A stretch of DNA of 64,000 nt, taken from positions 62,001 to 126,000 of the forward strand of contig NZ_FNDR01000005.1 in assembly GCF_900099805.1 (NCBI RefSeq), written 5' to 3'. This document shows, piece by piece, positions 29,281 to 40,467 of the stretch (positions are counted from its first letter, which is position 1; each line of letters starts with the position of its first letter). Origin of the DNA: Variovorax sp. OV700. Its GTDB lineage: Bacteria > Pseudomonadota > Gammaproteobacteria > Burkholderiales > Burkholderiaceae_C. The position numbers and the translations under genes were made by a program. The notes under the pieces are model-generated. The model did not search any database and was not told where the DNA came from. It saw only the letters and a program-made list of their open reading frames with translations.

Positions 29281-30171
29281 TCAGCCCTTGAGCAGGCCGG
29301 TGGCACGCAGGGCGGCCTCGACCACGGGGCGGTTCGATTCGGCCAGTTCGGTAAGCGGCAGCCGCAGCGTGCCCCCGCAGAGTCCGAGCCTGGACATGGC
29401 CCACTTGAGCGGGATCGGGTTGGGCTCGACGAACAGGTGGCGATGCAGCGGCATGAGCTCGAACTGGATCTCCATGGCGCGCCGCACGTCGCCTGCAATG
29501 GCTGCAACGCACAGCTCGTGCATCTTGCGCGGCGCAATGTTGGCCGTGACGCTGATGTTGCCTTGGCCGCCGCAGAGCATGAGGGCCACGGCGGTGGGGT
29601 CGTCGCCCGAATACACGGCAAAGTGCTTTGGCAGATCGCGAATCAGCCACTGCGCGCGTTCGATGTTGCCGGTGGCTTCCTTGATGCCGATGATGCCCGG
29701 CACCTGCGCGAGCCGCAGCACGGTGTCGTGCGCCATATCGGCCACGGTGCGGCCGGGCACGTTGTACAGCACGGTGGGCAGGTCGCCCACGGCTTCGGCG
29801 ATGGCCTTGAAGTGCTGGTACTGGCCTTCTTGCGTCGGCTTGTTGTAGTAGGGCACGACCTGCAGTTGCGAATCGGCGCCCACGCCTTTGGCGAAGCGGG
29901 CGAGCTCGATGGCTTCCTTGGTCGAGTTGGCGCCGCAGCCTGCCATCACGGGCACTCGGCCCTTGGCCTGCTCGACCGCCACGCGGATGATTTCGCAATG
30001 CTCTTCCACGTCGACCGTGGGCGATTCGCCGGTGGTGCCGACCACGCCGAGGCAGTCGGTGCCTTCGTCGATGTGCCAGTCGATCAGCCGGCGCAGGGCG
30101 GGATAGTCGACACTGCCGTCGTCGTGCATCGGCGTGACGAGAGCGACGATGCTGCCTGTCAGTTGCTCCAA
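29281..30171 (-). CDS. dapA: 4-hydroxy-tetrahydrodipicolinate synthase
   Basis: 296 residues from the TTG at 30171, chosen because the family begins [13 protein letters not shown] and AGAGAG-like purines lie about 8 bp upstream. It condenses pyruvate with aspartate semialdehyde, the first step to diaminopimelate and lysine. Motifs: [11 protein letters not shown] (about 40), YYNKPTQEG with the conserved Tyr (about 133), and GIKEATGN with the Schiff-base Lys (about 162). It sits between a methyltransferase gene and bamC on the same strand. Confidence 0.96.
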   Translation of the reverse strand: MEQLTGSIVALVTPMHDDGSVDYPALRRLIDWHIDEGTDCLGVVGTTGESPTVDVEEHCEIIRVAVEQAKGRVPVMAGCGANSTKEAIELARFAKGVGADSQLQVVPYYNKPTQEGQYQHFKAIAEAVGDLPTVLYNVPGRTVADMAHDTVLRLAQVPGIIGIKEATGNIERAQWLIRDLPKHFAVYSGDDPTAVALMLCGGQGNISVTANIAPRKMHELCVAAIAGDVRRAMEIQFELMPLHRHLFVEPNPIPLKWAMSRLGLCGGTLRLPLTELAESNRPVVEAALRATGLLKG

Positions 30172-30250
30172 GGGGGAATCTCTCTGTCGGTGGACGAAAG
30201 CGCCGATTCTACTTACTCCGTGGTCGGCGGAAACCGGCCCCCCGGTGGGG

Positions 30251-30820
30251 TCAGTTTCCCCGCAGCGGATGGCGTGCGGGCTGGCCCGGACCGGCCTCGC
30301 CGGCACGGACGGCGGCAATGCGCTGAACGAAGCGCGGCGGCTCGTCAAGAAAACCGTCTTCATAGGCCACGACGCGCAGCTCCCGGCAGGCGGCCAGCAG
30401 TTCGCCGGGCTGCAGCAGGAAGTCCGGGCGCGAGGGCTTGCCCACGCTTTCGTTGCCGGCCGCAAAGGTTTCGTAGAGCAGCACGCCGCCGGGCGCAACC
30501 GCGGCCACGATGTCCGCCATGCGCGGGCGCCACAGGTAGTTGGTAACGACCACCGCGCCGAAAGCCCCGCCGGCGAAAGGCCAGGGGCCGGATTCGATGT
30601 CGGCCGTCAGGGTATGGCCGAAGGCACTTGCGGCCTGGGTGGCCTCCGGTGAGCGATCGACGCCGGTGACCAGATGTCCGCGTCCCTCGAACCATTGCAT
30701 GTGCCGCCCCTGGCCGCAGGCCACGTCGAGCACCGTGGCGCCGGGCGCGAGCAGGTGCGACCACTTCACGATCCATTCCGAGGGCGCCAGTCCGGCGTGC
30801 GGGTTTGCCATGTCTTTCAT
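30251..30820 (-). CDS. Class I SAM-dependent methyltransferase
   Basis: 189 residues from the ATG at 30820; a second ATG three codons later is possible. Motif [12 protein letters not shown] (about 30-40) and an acidic motif II (TGVDRSPEA, about 53) define a Rossmann methyltransferase of the Methyltransf_11/TehB-like group. The substrate is unknown. It follows a tiny membrane-protein gene by 5 bp and precedes dapA by 79 bp, within a minus-strand operon. Confidence 0.88.
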   Translation of the reverse strand: MKDMANPHAGLAPSEWIVKWSHLLAPGATVLDVACGQGRHMQWFEGRGHLVTGVDRSPEATQAASAFGHTLTADIESGPWPFAGGAFGAVVVTNYLWRPRMADIVAAVAPGGVLLYETFAAGNESVGKPSRPDFLLQPGELLAACRELRVVAYEDGFLDEPPRFVQRIAAVRAGEAGPGQPARHPLRGN

Positions 30821-30825
30821 GGCGA

Positions 30826-30978
30826 TCAGAAGCAGGACCAGACCTGGTCGACCAGCGTCACGAGAAAGCTCGGGTGAACGTAGAGCGCGAAAACGCCGCC
30901 CAGCACCGCCAGCGCGCCGGCCAGCCAGCCGGCATGCACGAGGCGATGGCGCAACTGCGAAGTCATGTATCGGTCCAT
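30826..30978 (-). CDS. Very small single-pass membrane protein
   Basis: 50 residues from the ATG at 30978, or 46 from the ATG at 30966. It has a short basic N-terminus (SQLRHRLVH), one hydrophobic segment (about 17-36), and a short tail ending DQVWSCF. It lies 9 bp downstream of the MFS gene and 5 bp upstream of the methyltransferase gene, all on the minus strand, so it is probably translated in the operon. I recognise no family; GGAGA overlaps the first ATG, which favours the second one less clearly than spacing would suggest. Confidence 0.6.
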   Translation of the reverse strand: MDRYMTSQLRHRLVHAGWLAGALAVLGGVFALYVHPSFLVTLVDQVWSCF

Positions 30979-30987
30979 TCTCCGTCG

Positions 30988-32211
30988 TCAGCCCGGCACC
31001 GCGGCCGGCTGGTCGCCGCGCGCAATGGCGCTTTCCTTGACCGGCAGGTTGATCAGCGCTGCGAACACGCCCAACGCGATCGCGATGTACCAGACGATGT
31101 CGTAGCTGCCCGTGGTGTCGTACAGATAGCCGCCGAGCCAGACGCCGATGAACGACCCCACCTGGTGGCTCAGGAACACGAAGCCGCTGAGCATCGACAG
31201 GTGCGCCACCCCGAAGATGCCCGCGATGATCGCATTGGTGGCGGGCACGGTCGAAAGCCAGAGAAAGCCCATAGCCGCCGAGAACACATACACGCTGAGC
31301 GGCGAAATCGGCACCAGCAGGAACAGCATGATCGACACCGCCCGCGCAAGGTAGATGGCCGCCAGGATCTTGCGCTTGGCCAGCTTCTGTCCCAGCAAAC
31401 CGACCGTGTAGGTGCCGAACACGTTGAAGAGCCCGATCAGCGCCAGCGCGTAGCCCGCCACGTCGGCCGCCAGGCGCTGGTCGCGCAGGTAGGTCGGCAT
31501 GTGGATGCCGATGAAAGCAAGCTGGAAGCCGCAGACGAAGTACCCGGCCATCAGCAGGCCGAAGCTGGGGTAGCGGAAGGCCTCGCCCACGGCCTGCAGC
31601 ACCGATTGGTCGCGACGGCCGGCCAACGCCCCACGCTGCGGTTCGCGCAGGCCGAAGGCCAGCGGCACGATCACCAGCGCCAGCACTGCCACCACCGCCA
31701 GCGCGGTCTGCCAGCCCAGGTGGCCGATCAGGCGGCCCTCGATGGGCGCCATCAGGAACTGGCCGAACGAGCCGGCCGCCGCCGCCACGCCCATGGCCCA
31801 CGAGCGCCGCTCGGCCGGAATCTGGCGCCCGATCACGCCGTAGACGACCGCATAGGTCGTACCCGCTTGCGCCGCGCCGATCAGCACGCCGGCGCTCAGC
31901 GTGAACAGCAGCGGCGTGGGCGAATACGCCATGCCCAGCAGGCCCAGCGCATAGAACGCCGTGCCTGCGATCAGGACCCGGAAGGCGCCGAAGCGGTCGG
32001 CTACCATGCCCGCGAACACCCCGAAGATGCCCCACGACAGGTTCTGGACAGCCAGCGCGAACGAAAAGGTCTGGCGGGTCCAGTCCTGTGCCTGCGTGAT
32101 CGGCTGCAGCCAGAGGCCGAAGCCGTGGCGGATGCCCATCGAAAGCGTGACGATCATGGCGCCGCAGATCAGCACCTGCTTGATCGAGAGAGTGGGGGCG
32201 GAGGCTTGCAT
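30988..32211 (-). CDS. MFS transporter
   Basis: 407 residues with twelve hydrophobic segments. The start at 32211 is preceded by TACATT 7 bp upstream. MFS signature loops are seen in GMVADRFGAFRVL (between helices 2 and 3, about 64) and a weaker one after helix 8 (LLGQKLAKRK). GIRHGFGLWLQP near the start resembles the oxalate/formate and monocarboxylate antiporter (OFA/MCT-like) group, so an organic acid substrate is likely but not certain. It heads the operon that continues through dapA and bamC. Confidence 0.9.
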   Translation of the reverse strand: MQASAPTLSIKQVLICGAMIVTLSMGIRHGFGLWLQPITQAQDWTRQTFSFALAVQNLSWGIFGVFAGMVADRFGAFRVLIAGTAFYALGLLGMAYSPTPLLFTLSAGVLIGAAQAGTTYAVVYGVIGRQIPAERRSWAMGVAAAAGSFGQFLMAPIEGRLIGHLGWQTALAVVAVLALVIVPLAFGLREPQRGALAGRRDQSVLQAVGEAFRYPSFGLLMAGYFVCGFQLAFIGIHMPTYLRDQRLAADVAGYALALIGLFNVFGTYTVGLLGQKLAKRKILAAIYLARAVSIMLFLLVPISPLSVYVFSAAMGFLWLSTVPATNAIIAGIFGVAHLSMLSGFVFLSHQVGSFIGVWLGGYLYDTTGSYDIVWYIAIALGVFAALINLPVKESAIARGDQPAAVPG

Positions 32212-32218
32212 GGCGTCG

Positions 32219-32224
32219 AATGTA
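32219..32224 (-). promoter_or_regulatory. Candidate -10 element of the MFS-dapA-bamC operon
   Basis: TACATT on the minus strand, ending 7 bp before the ATG at 32211. No good -35 hexamer was seen. The spacing again predicts a leaderless message. Confidence 0.35.
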
Positions 32225-32283
32225 GCGACTTGCACTCATTGGCAGGCGGAGGCGCCTCCTGTCATTGATGATTTATGGCGGGG

Positions 32284-32310
32284 GCTTTGATGCGCTCCAG
32301 GCATCAAAGC
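32284..32310. repeat. Inverted repeat upstream of parE
   Basis: GCTTTGATGC and GCATCAAAGC are perfect 10-bp arms around a 7-nt spacer. No T-tract follows on either strand, so it is more like an operator or mRNA hairpin than a terminator. The 207-bp region also contains GGAGGCGCCTCC (32248-32259). The remainder shows only the parE -10. Confidence 0.55.
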
Positions 32311-32404
32311 GAACGGGAGCTGCGACCGCGTCGAAATTCGATGCATGGAACTGCGGCCGGACGATGCTGCTGTATGGGTATCCAGTCATTTGGATTCGAC
32401 TGAC

Positions 32405-32410
32405 TACAAT
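32405..32410 (+). promoter_or_regulatory. Candidate -10 element of parE
   Basis: TACAAT ends 8 bp before the parE ATG; the intervening bases are C-rich and lack a Shine-Dalgarno sequence. Confidence 0.45.
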
Positions 32411-32418
32411 CCGCCCCC

Positions 32419-34416
<1,998 letters not shown>

Positions 34417-34442
34417 TCACCCTCGTGAAAATTTCAGATCTC

Positions 34443-35333
34443 ATGCGTCCGTTGTTCCTGGCCTTGCTGCTGCTCTGCACGCAGCACGGGCTGGCGCACG
34501 CCGCTGACATCTACGGCTACATCGACAGCAAGGGCGTGGCCCATTTCGCAGCGGAAAAGATCGACGAGCGCTACCAGATCTTCTTTCGCCGCGGGCAGAG
34601 CTTCGACACCTCGCAGGGCGTGGCACCGTTCGGACGCGGCGGGCGCAATCTCGATGGGAAGGTGCCGCAAGCTTCGCAGACCCTGCTCGCTCTTTTCGAG
34701 GCCTCGCCCAGCTACAAGACCGCGAAGGCCGCGCTGCGCGATGCGGCGGACAAGCATTCGATCGACTACGAATTGCTGCAGGCGCTGATCGCCACCGAGT
34801 CGGGCTTCGACGCGCAGGCTGTCTCGCCCAAGGGCGCGATGGGGCTCATGCAGCTCATGCCGGGCACCGCGCAGCGCTACGGCGTCTCGGCAGACAAGCG
34901 CAGCAGCATCGAAAAGAAGCTGTTCGATCCGCGCATCAACATCGCCGCCGGCTCGCGCTACCTGCGAGACCTGATCGCCATGTTCCCGGGCCAGATCGAA
35001 CTGGCGCTGGCCGCCTACAACGCCGGTGAGGGCGCGGTGCAGCGCGCGGGCAACAAGATTCCGAACTACAAGGAAACGCAGAACTACGTGCAGACGGTGC
35101 TGCAGCTTTATGCCTACCTCAAGCCGTCGTCGGCGCTGGGCGGTGGAGGTGGCAGCAGCGCGCGCGGCGGCAAGGCGCCGGGTCGTATTCGCATGGAGCT
35201 GACGGTGCCGAAGGGCGGCGCCCTGGGCCGTGGCAACATGCCGCCCGATTCACCGAGCGGCATGCCGGCGATGCCCGACACGCCCGAGCAGCCGACGGTA
35301 TCGGATGGCGCGGCGGAAGCGCCGCTGTCCTGA
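34443..35333 (+). CDS. Lytic transglycosylase, SLT domain
   Basis: 296 residues from the ATG at 34443; a GTG at 34425 in frame is an alternative start. A Sec signal (LALLLLCTQHGLAHA) sends it to the periplasm. A short N-terminal domain of DUF4124 type (DIYGYIDSKGVAHF) comes first. The SLT domain (about 105-225) has the catalytic Glu in IATESGFDAQAVSPKGAMGLMQLMP and AAYNAGEGAV. It cleaves peptidoglycan to 1,6-anhydromuropeptides. The C-terminus is a Gly/Pro-rich tail. It lies 26 bp after parE. Confidence 0.92.
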   Translation: MRPLFLALLLLCTQHGLAHAADIYGYIDSKGVAHFAAEKIDERYQIFFRRGQSFDTSQGVAPFGRGGRNLDGKVPQASQTLLALFEASPSYKTAKAALRDAADKHSIDYELLQALIATESGFDAQAVSPKGAMGLMQLMPGTAQRYGVSADKRSSIEKKLFDPRINIAAGSRYLRDLIAMFPGQIELALAAYNAGEGAVQRAGNKIPNYKETQNYVQTVLQLYAYLKPSSALGGGGGSSARGGKAPGRIRMELTVPKGGALGRGNMPPDSPSGMPAMPDTPEQPTVSDGAAEAPLS

Positions 35334-35358
35334 TGCCGCATCCGTGCTTTCCTCGCCG

Positions 35359-36495
35359 ATGAATCAGTCCGCCATGCACCGCCGAAGCTTCGTCCTCGGG
35401 ACAGCCGCCTGCGCGCTGGCGGGCACGGCGCGCGCGCAGCATGCGGCACCGCACGACACGCTGCCCGTGGCGCCTTCCTCGAACGAGCCGTATGCGCGGT
35501 TGCAGGGCGGCGTGTCACACCACATGACTCCAGAGCAGGAGGCTCAGCGCGTCACCGAGAGCCCCGCACCCGCCGGTCTCGCCGGGCGCTGGGTGCCGCG
35601 CGCGGCCCTGCCGATTCCGCGCAGCGAGATGGCCTGGGCCACGGCGGCCGGGGGGCGCATGCACGTGGTCGGCGGCTATGGAGAGGGCGCGGTCAACCGC
35701 GACTACCACCACATCTACGATCCCAAGGCCGACCGCTGGCTGGACGGTGCGCCGTTGCCGCGCGGCGCCAACCATGTCGCGGTGACGGCCGATGACGGGC
35801 GCGTGTATGCGCTCGGCGGCTTCGTCGAACAGAACCGCCGCTCCGACATCAACGCCTACGTCTACGAGATCGCGGCCAACCGGTGGACCGCTATTGCGCC
35901 GCCGCCGCGCCCGCGCGGCGCCGCGGCCGCCGTGATGCAGGGCGGCGTTCTGCACCTGATAGGCGGTGCCTCCGAGCCCGCGGCCGAGCGCGCCAGCGTG
36001 GGCTGGCACGAGGTCTACGACCCGAAGGCCGACCGCTGGACCTCCGCCAAGCCGCTGCCCGGCGCGCGCGACCACGTAGGCTGCGTGGCGCACGGCGGTC
36101 AGATCCACGTGATCGGCGGACGCTTCAACACCTTCGAATACAACACCGACCTGCACCACGTCTACCTGACCGCGCGCGACACCTGGGAGCTGCGTGCGCC
36201 GCTGCCCACCGCGCGTTCGGGCCATGGTCTCGTGGTGTATCGCGGCCGCTTCTTCGCGATGGGCGGGGAGGGTGGCTTTCTGGTGGGCGGCGTGCCGCGC
36301 CAGGCGAAGGTGTTCGGCCAGATGGAAAGCTACGATCCCGTGGCGGACACCTGGCAGCGCCACGCACCCATGACCACGCCGCGGCACGCCGTCGGGGCCG
36401 CGGTGATCGGCGACTGGATCTACGTGGCCGGCGGCGGCGCGGTGCTCGGCGGGTCCGTGCAGTCCGCGGTGCACGAGGCTTTCACACTAGGCTGA
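35359..36495 (+). CDS. Tat-exported Kelch-repeat protein
   Basis: 378 residues; two starts (35359, 35374) are possible. [16 protein letters not shown] is a Tat-like signal, so it is probably folded before export. At least five Kelch blades are seen, with paired Gly and spaced Tyr/Trp: for example [33 protein letters not shown] and AMGGEGG, each followed about 20 residues later by YDP-x-x-D-x-W. This should form a single beta-propeller. Ligand and role are unknown; N-acetylneuraminate epimerase and galactose oxidase-type propellers are distant possibilities. It is 25 bp after the transglycosylase gene. Confidence 0.87.
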   Translation: MNQSAMHRRSFVLGTAACALAGTARAQHAAPHDTLPVAPSSNEPYARLQGGVSHHMTPEQEAQRVTESPAPAGLAGRWVPRAALPIPRSEMAWATAAGGRMHVVGGYGEGAVNRDYHHIYDPKADRWLDGAPLPRGANHVAVTADDGRVYALGGFVEQNRRSDINAYVYEIAANRWTAIAPPPRPRGAAAAVMQGGVLHLIGGASEPAAERASVGWHEVYDPKADRWTSAKPLPGARDHVGCVAHGGQIHVIGGRFNTFEYNTDLHHVYLTARDTWELRAPLPTARSGHGLVVYRGRFFAMGGEGGFLVGGVPRQAKVFGQMESYDPVADTWQRHAPMTTPRHAVGAAVIGDWIYVAGGGAVLGGSVQSAVHEAFTLG

Positions 36496-36544
36496 GCGCA
36501 AGAAAAGCGCACGGCCCGCAACTGTTTTTCTTTTTCTCTTCTAC

Positions 36545-38938
36545 ATGGACTCCCAACCTCCGCTCGATCTCCAGGGTCCCACCGACGGCGACACCACCCT
36601 CACGCTGGCCGACTACGCACAAACCGCCTATCTCGAATACGCGCTCAGCGTGGTCAAAGGCCGCGCGCTGCCCGACGTGTCCGACGGCCAGAAGCCGGTG
36701 CAGCGGCGCATCCTCTATTCGATGTCGCGCATGGGCCTGGGCTTCGGCGGCGCCAACGGCACCGTGGGTGCCAAGCCCGTCAAGAGCGCGCGCGTGGTGG
36801 GCGACGTGCTCGGCCGCTTCCACCCGCACAGCGACCAGGCGGCCTATGACGCGCTGGTGCGCATGGCGCAGGATTTTTCGCAGCGCTATCCGCTGGTCGA
36901 CGGCCAGGGCAACTTCGGCAGCCGCGACGGCGACGGCGCCGCGGCCATGCGCTACACCGAAGCGCGCCTTGCGCGCATCACCAGCCTGCTGCTCGACGAG
37001 ATCGACGAAGGCACGGTCGACTTCATTCCCAACTACGACGGCAGCACCGAAGAACCGCGCCTCTTGCCCGCGCGCCTGCCGTTCACGCTGCTCAACGGCG
37101 CGAGCGGCATCGCGGTCGGCCTGGCCACTGAAATCCCGAGCCACAACCTGCGCGAGATCGCCGATGCCTGCGTGGCGTTGATCAAGGCGAACGGCAAGCT
37201 CAGCGACGAGGAACTGCTGCAGATCGTGCCCGGCCCCGACTACCCCGGCGGCGCCCAGATCATCAGCGGCCCGGCCGACATCGCCGACGCCTACCGCACC
37301 GGCCGCGGCTCCCTCAAGGTGCGCGCGCGCTGGAAGATCGAAGACCTTGCGCGCGGCCAATGGCAGCTCGTTGTCAACGAGCTGCCGCCCGGCGTCAGCA
37401 CGCAGAAGGTGCTCGAAGAGATCGAGGAAATCACCAACCCGAAGGTCAAGGCCGGCAAGAAGGCCCTCTCCGCCGACCAGACCCAGCTGAAGGCCGCGAT
37501 GCTGTCGGTGCTCGACGTGGTGCGCGACGAATCCAGCAAGGACGCCGCGGTGCGCCTGGTGTTCGAGCCCAAGACCTCGCGCATCAGCCAGGACGAGTTC
37601 ATCACCACGCTGCTCGCGCAGACCTCGCTCGAAACCTCGTCGTCGATCAATCTCACGATGGTGGGCATCGACGGCAAGCCGACGCAGAAGTCGCTGCGCC
37701 AGATGCTCAACGAGTGGATCGCATTCCGCGAAATCACGGTTGAAAAGCGCTCGCGGCATCGGCTCAACAAGGTGCTGGAGCGCATCCACATCCTCGAGGG
37801 CCGGCAGCTGGTGCTGCTCAACATCGACGAGGTGATCGCGATCATTCGCGCGGCCGAGGACCCGAAGGCTGCGCTCATCGCGCGCTTCAACCTCAGCGAA
37901 CGCCAGGCCGAGGACATCCTTGAAATCCGTCTGCGCCAACTCGCGCGGCTCGAGGCCATCAAGATCGAGCAGGAGCTGAAAGGCCTGCGCGAAGATCAGA
38001 AAAAGCTCGAAGACATCCTCGGCAGCCCGGCCGCGTTGCGCCGCCTGCTGGTGAAGGAGATCGAGTCCGACGCCAAGACCTTCGAAGACCCGCGCCGTAC
38101 GCTGATCCAGGCCGAGAAGCGCGCCGTGGCCGAAGTCAAGGTGGTCGACGAGCCCGTCACCGTCATCGTCTCGCAGAAGGGCTGGGTCCGCGCGCAGAAG
38201 GGCTGGGCCAGCGAGAAGAATGGCGCCAACGGCGCGGCAGCGCCCGAATACAGCTTCAAGTCCGGCGACGCACTTTACGGCGCCTTCGAGTGCCGCAGCG
38301 TCGACACGCTGCTGGTCTTCGGTAGCGCCAAGGACAAATCGGTGCGCGTCTACACGGTGCCGGTGGCGTCGCTCCCCGGCGCGCGCGGCGACGGCCAACC
38401 CGTGACCACGCTCATCGAACTCGATGCCGGTACGCACGTCACGCATTTCTTTGCGGGGCCGGTGGGCGCGAGCGTGCTGCTGGCCAACACGGGCGGCTAC
38501 GGCTTCATCGCCACAGTCGAGAACATGATGTCGCGCCAGCGCGGCGGCAAGGCCTTCATCGACGTGGGCGAGGGCGAGCAGCTCTGCCGACCGTCGCTGG
38601 TGGGCGGCGCGAGTGGCGCGGAGCCGATGCCGGCCGCCACGCACGTGGCCTGCGCCTCGACCGGCGGCCGCATCCTGACCTTCGACATCACCGAGCTCAA
38701 GAGCCTGCCGAAGGGCGGCCGCGGCCTCACGCTGATCGACCTGGAGGCGAAGGACACGCTGGCGGGCGCCGCGGCCTACACGCGCAGCGTGAAGATCGAA
38801 GGCATCGGCCGCGGCGGCAAGGAGCGCGACGAGACGCTGGAGATCCGCACGCTCAACAACGCGCGCGGCAGCCGTGCGCGCAAAGGCAAGGCGGCCGACC
38901 TCGGCTTCAAGCCGGCCAGCATCGTGCGGATGCTGTGA
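36545..38938 (+). CDS. parC: DNA topoisomerase IV subunit A
   Basis: 797 residues. ParC is the cleavage-religation subunit. The winged-helix region has [27 protein letters not shown] (quinolone-resistance region starts here) and the catalytic Tyr in AMRYTEARL (about 138). The tower and coiled-coil regions follow (to about 480), with [22 protein letters not shown]. The C-terminal beta-pinwheel (about 520-780) carries repeats near KGWVRAQKG and GKAFI. Residues at the drug-contact positions are ordinary. It follows the Kelch gene by 49 bp. Confidence 0.96.
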   Translation: MDSQPPLDLQGPTDGDTTLTLADYAQTAYLEYALSVVKGRALPDVSDGQKPVQRRILYSMSRMGLGFGGANGTVGAKPVKSARVVGDVLGRFHPHSDQAAYDALVRMAQDFSQRYPLVDGQGNFGSRDGDGAAAMRYTEARLARITSLLLDEIDEGTVDFIPNYDGSTEEPRLLPARLPFTLLNGASGIAVGLATEIPSHNLREIADACVALIKANGKLSDEELLQIVPGPDYPGGAQIISGPADIADAYRTGRGSLKVRARWKIEDLARGQWQLVVNELPPGVSTQKVLEEIEEITNPKVKAGKKALSADQTQLKAAMLSVLDVVRDESSKDAAVRLVFEPKTSRISQDEFITTLLAQTSLETSSSINLTMVGIDGKPTQKSLRQMLNEWIAFREITVEKRSRHRLNKVLERIHILEGRQLVLLNIDEVIAIIRAAEDPKAALIARFNLSERQAEDILEIRLRQLARLEAIKIEQELKGLREDQKKLEDILGSPAALRRLLVKEIESDAKTFEDPRRTLIQAEKRAVAEVKVVDEPVTVIVSQKGWVRAQKGWASEKNGANGAAAPEYSFKSGDALYGAFECRSVDTLLVFGSAKDKSVRVYTVPVASLPGARGDGQPVTTLIELDAGTHVTHFFAGPVGASVLLANTGGYGFIATVENMMSRQRGGKAFIDVGEGEQLCRPSLVGGASGAEPMPAATHVACASTGGRILTFDITELKSLPKGGRGLTLIDLEAKDTLAGAAAYTRSVKIEGIGRGGKERDETLEIRTLNNARGSRARKGKAADLGFKPASIVRML

Positions 38939-39126
38939 TGGGCGGCATCGACATCAGCGTCATCGGCCTCTTCATTGCGGTGGTCACCGGCCTTGCCAGC
39001 TTCTGGTTCGGCCGCCGCATGCGCATGAAGCGCGGGGCCAAGCAGCGCGAGAAGGACCGCATCGCGGCGCAGGCCAACGAAACCCGGCAGCAGCGCCGGG
39101 CGCGCGAGCGCAAAGAACGCAATTAG
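38938..39126 (+). CDS. Small membrane protein coupled to parC
   Basis: 62 residues from the ATG at 38938, which shares one base with the parC stop (TGATG). One transmembrane helix (about 5-25: ISVIGLFIAVVTGLASFWFG) precedes a strongly basic tail rich in Arg, Lys and Glu (about 30-62), a likely cytoplasmic helix. I know of no characterised relative. The overlap implies coupling with topoisomerase IV subunit A. Confidence 0.7.
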   Translation: MGGIDISVIGLFIAVVTGLASFWFGRRMRMKRGAKQREKDRIAAQANETRQQRRARERKERN

Positions 39127-39141
39127 AGGCTGTTGCAGGCC

Positions 39142-40263
39142 TCAGTGCAGGCCCTGCCACCAGCGCTCGTTGGTGCGCGCCTTGCCTACAGTCAGCACTT
39201 CACCGATCACCGGCGTCGCCAGTTCGATCTTCTTGGCTTCCGACAGGTCCGCGATGCGATCGAGCGGATCGTGCCAAGTGTGGAAGGCGAGGTCGAAGGT
39301 GCTGTTGTGCACCGAATAGAGCACCTTGCCGCGCAGGTCTTCAAATGCTTGCACGCTCTGTTCGGGCGTCATGTGCACCGCGGGCCAGTAGGCGTCGTAG
39401 GCGCCGTTTTCCATCAGTGCCAGATCGAAGCCGCCGAAGCGCTCCCCGATCTGCTTGAAGCCCGAAAAATAGCCGGAGTCGCCGCTGTAGAAGATTCGCT
39501 GCTCGCCGCTTTGCACCACCCATGAGGCCCACAGCGTGCGGTCGCGGTCGGTCAGCGTGCGGCCCGAGAAGTGCTGCGCTGGCGTAGCGGTGAGCTTCAC
39601 GCCGTCGTGTTCGCCGCCTTGCCACCAGTCGAGCTCGGTCACGCGCTCCGCGGGCACGCCCATGGCCACGAGCCGCGCACGCACGCCCAGCGGGACGAAG
39701 TAGCGTTGCACGCGCTGAGCCAGGTACTCGATGGTGGCCACGTCGAGGTGGTCGTAATGGTCGTGCGAGAGGATCAGGCCTTCTATTGGCGGCAGCTGCT
39801 CCAGCGTGAGCGGCGGCTTGTGAAAGCGCTTGGGCCCGGCGAAGCTGAACGGCGACGCCCGCTCGCTGAACACCGGGTCGATCAGCCAGTATTTGCCCTG
39901 CAGCTTGAGCAGGTGCGACGAATGGCCGAGCCGCACCACGTGGTTGGCCTTGGCGTCGAGCGCGTCCAGGTCGGCGGTGCTCAGCATGCGCACGGGAATC
40001 GGATCGACCGGTACGGTGTCGACCTTGCTGCCGACGATGAAGCGCGACCAGATGCGCCATGCGCTGGCGGAGGGCTTGACTTCCGGGTTCGGCAGATTTT
40101 GAAAGGTGCAGCCCTTGAACTGCGGCGACGCGTCGTAGCGTGCTCCGCATCCACTGTTGCTTGTGCAGGCGGCCACCAGCGTGCAGCTGGCCGCGAACAG
40201 CAAGGTGCCGCAGCGGCGAAAGCTGCGCTGGAGGAGATTCGAGGGCTGGGCAACGTCGTTCAT
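39142..40263 (-). CDS. MBL-fold lipoprotein, NAPE-PLD/UlaG-like
   Basis: 373 residues. A signal peptide with lipobox (LVAAC) anchors it in the envelope. The metallo-beta-lactamase fold has the metal motif SHDHYDH (about 168) with further His in TPAQHFSG (about 236), GDSGY (about 268) and HNSTFDLAFHTW (about 330). The arrangement is closest to the NAPE-phospholipase D and UlaG-like families, so a phospholipid or lactone substrate is plausible. An extra Cys-rich segment follows the lipobox (CTSNSGC). It converges on the parC-linked small gene. Confidence 0.88.
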   Translation of the reverse strand: MNDVAQPSNLLQRSFRRCGTLLFAASCTLVAACTSNSGCGARYDASPQFKGCTFQNLPNPEVKPSASAWRIWSRFIVGSKVDTVPVDPIPVRMLSTADLDALDAKANHVVRLGHSSHLLKLQGKYWLIDPVFSERASPFSFAGPKRFHKPPLTLEQLPPIEGLILSHDHYDHLDVATIEYLAQRVQRYFVPLGVRARLVAMGVPAERVTELDWWQGGEHDGVKLTATPAQHFSGRTLTDRDRTLWASWVVQSGEQRIFYSGDSGYFSGFKQIGERFGGFDLALMENGAYDAYWPAVHMTPEQSVQAFEDLRGKVLYSVHNSTFDLAFHTWHDPLDRIADLSEAKKIELATPVIGEVLTVGKARTNERWWQGLH

Positions 40264-40467
40264 GGCTCGTGCGTGTTCTGGTTTTTGCGGTGCGAGCTTA
40301 GCCCGCGCGCCGCGCCGAATGGTTTCAGCGGCAGAAACATTCGGTGCAAAGGGGCATTCGCGCGGCCCGCCACCTGTCGTATGCCATGCGCTCTATGGAT
40401 GACGGCGGCATGGACCGGCACACTGCAAGGCGCCACGTTTCGCGGGCTACGGAAAGGCGCACACACC

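Noticed and set aside
36482-38644. 720-residue open frame antisense to parC
   Set aside because: No recognisable motif, composition of an antisense shadow, and parC is fully conserved on the other strand. The same applies to long frames opposite parE (32449-34323) and mutL.
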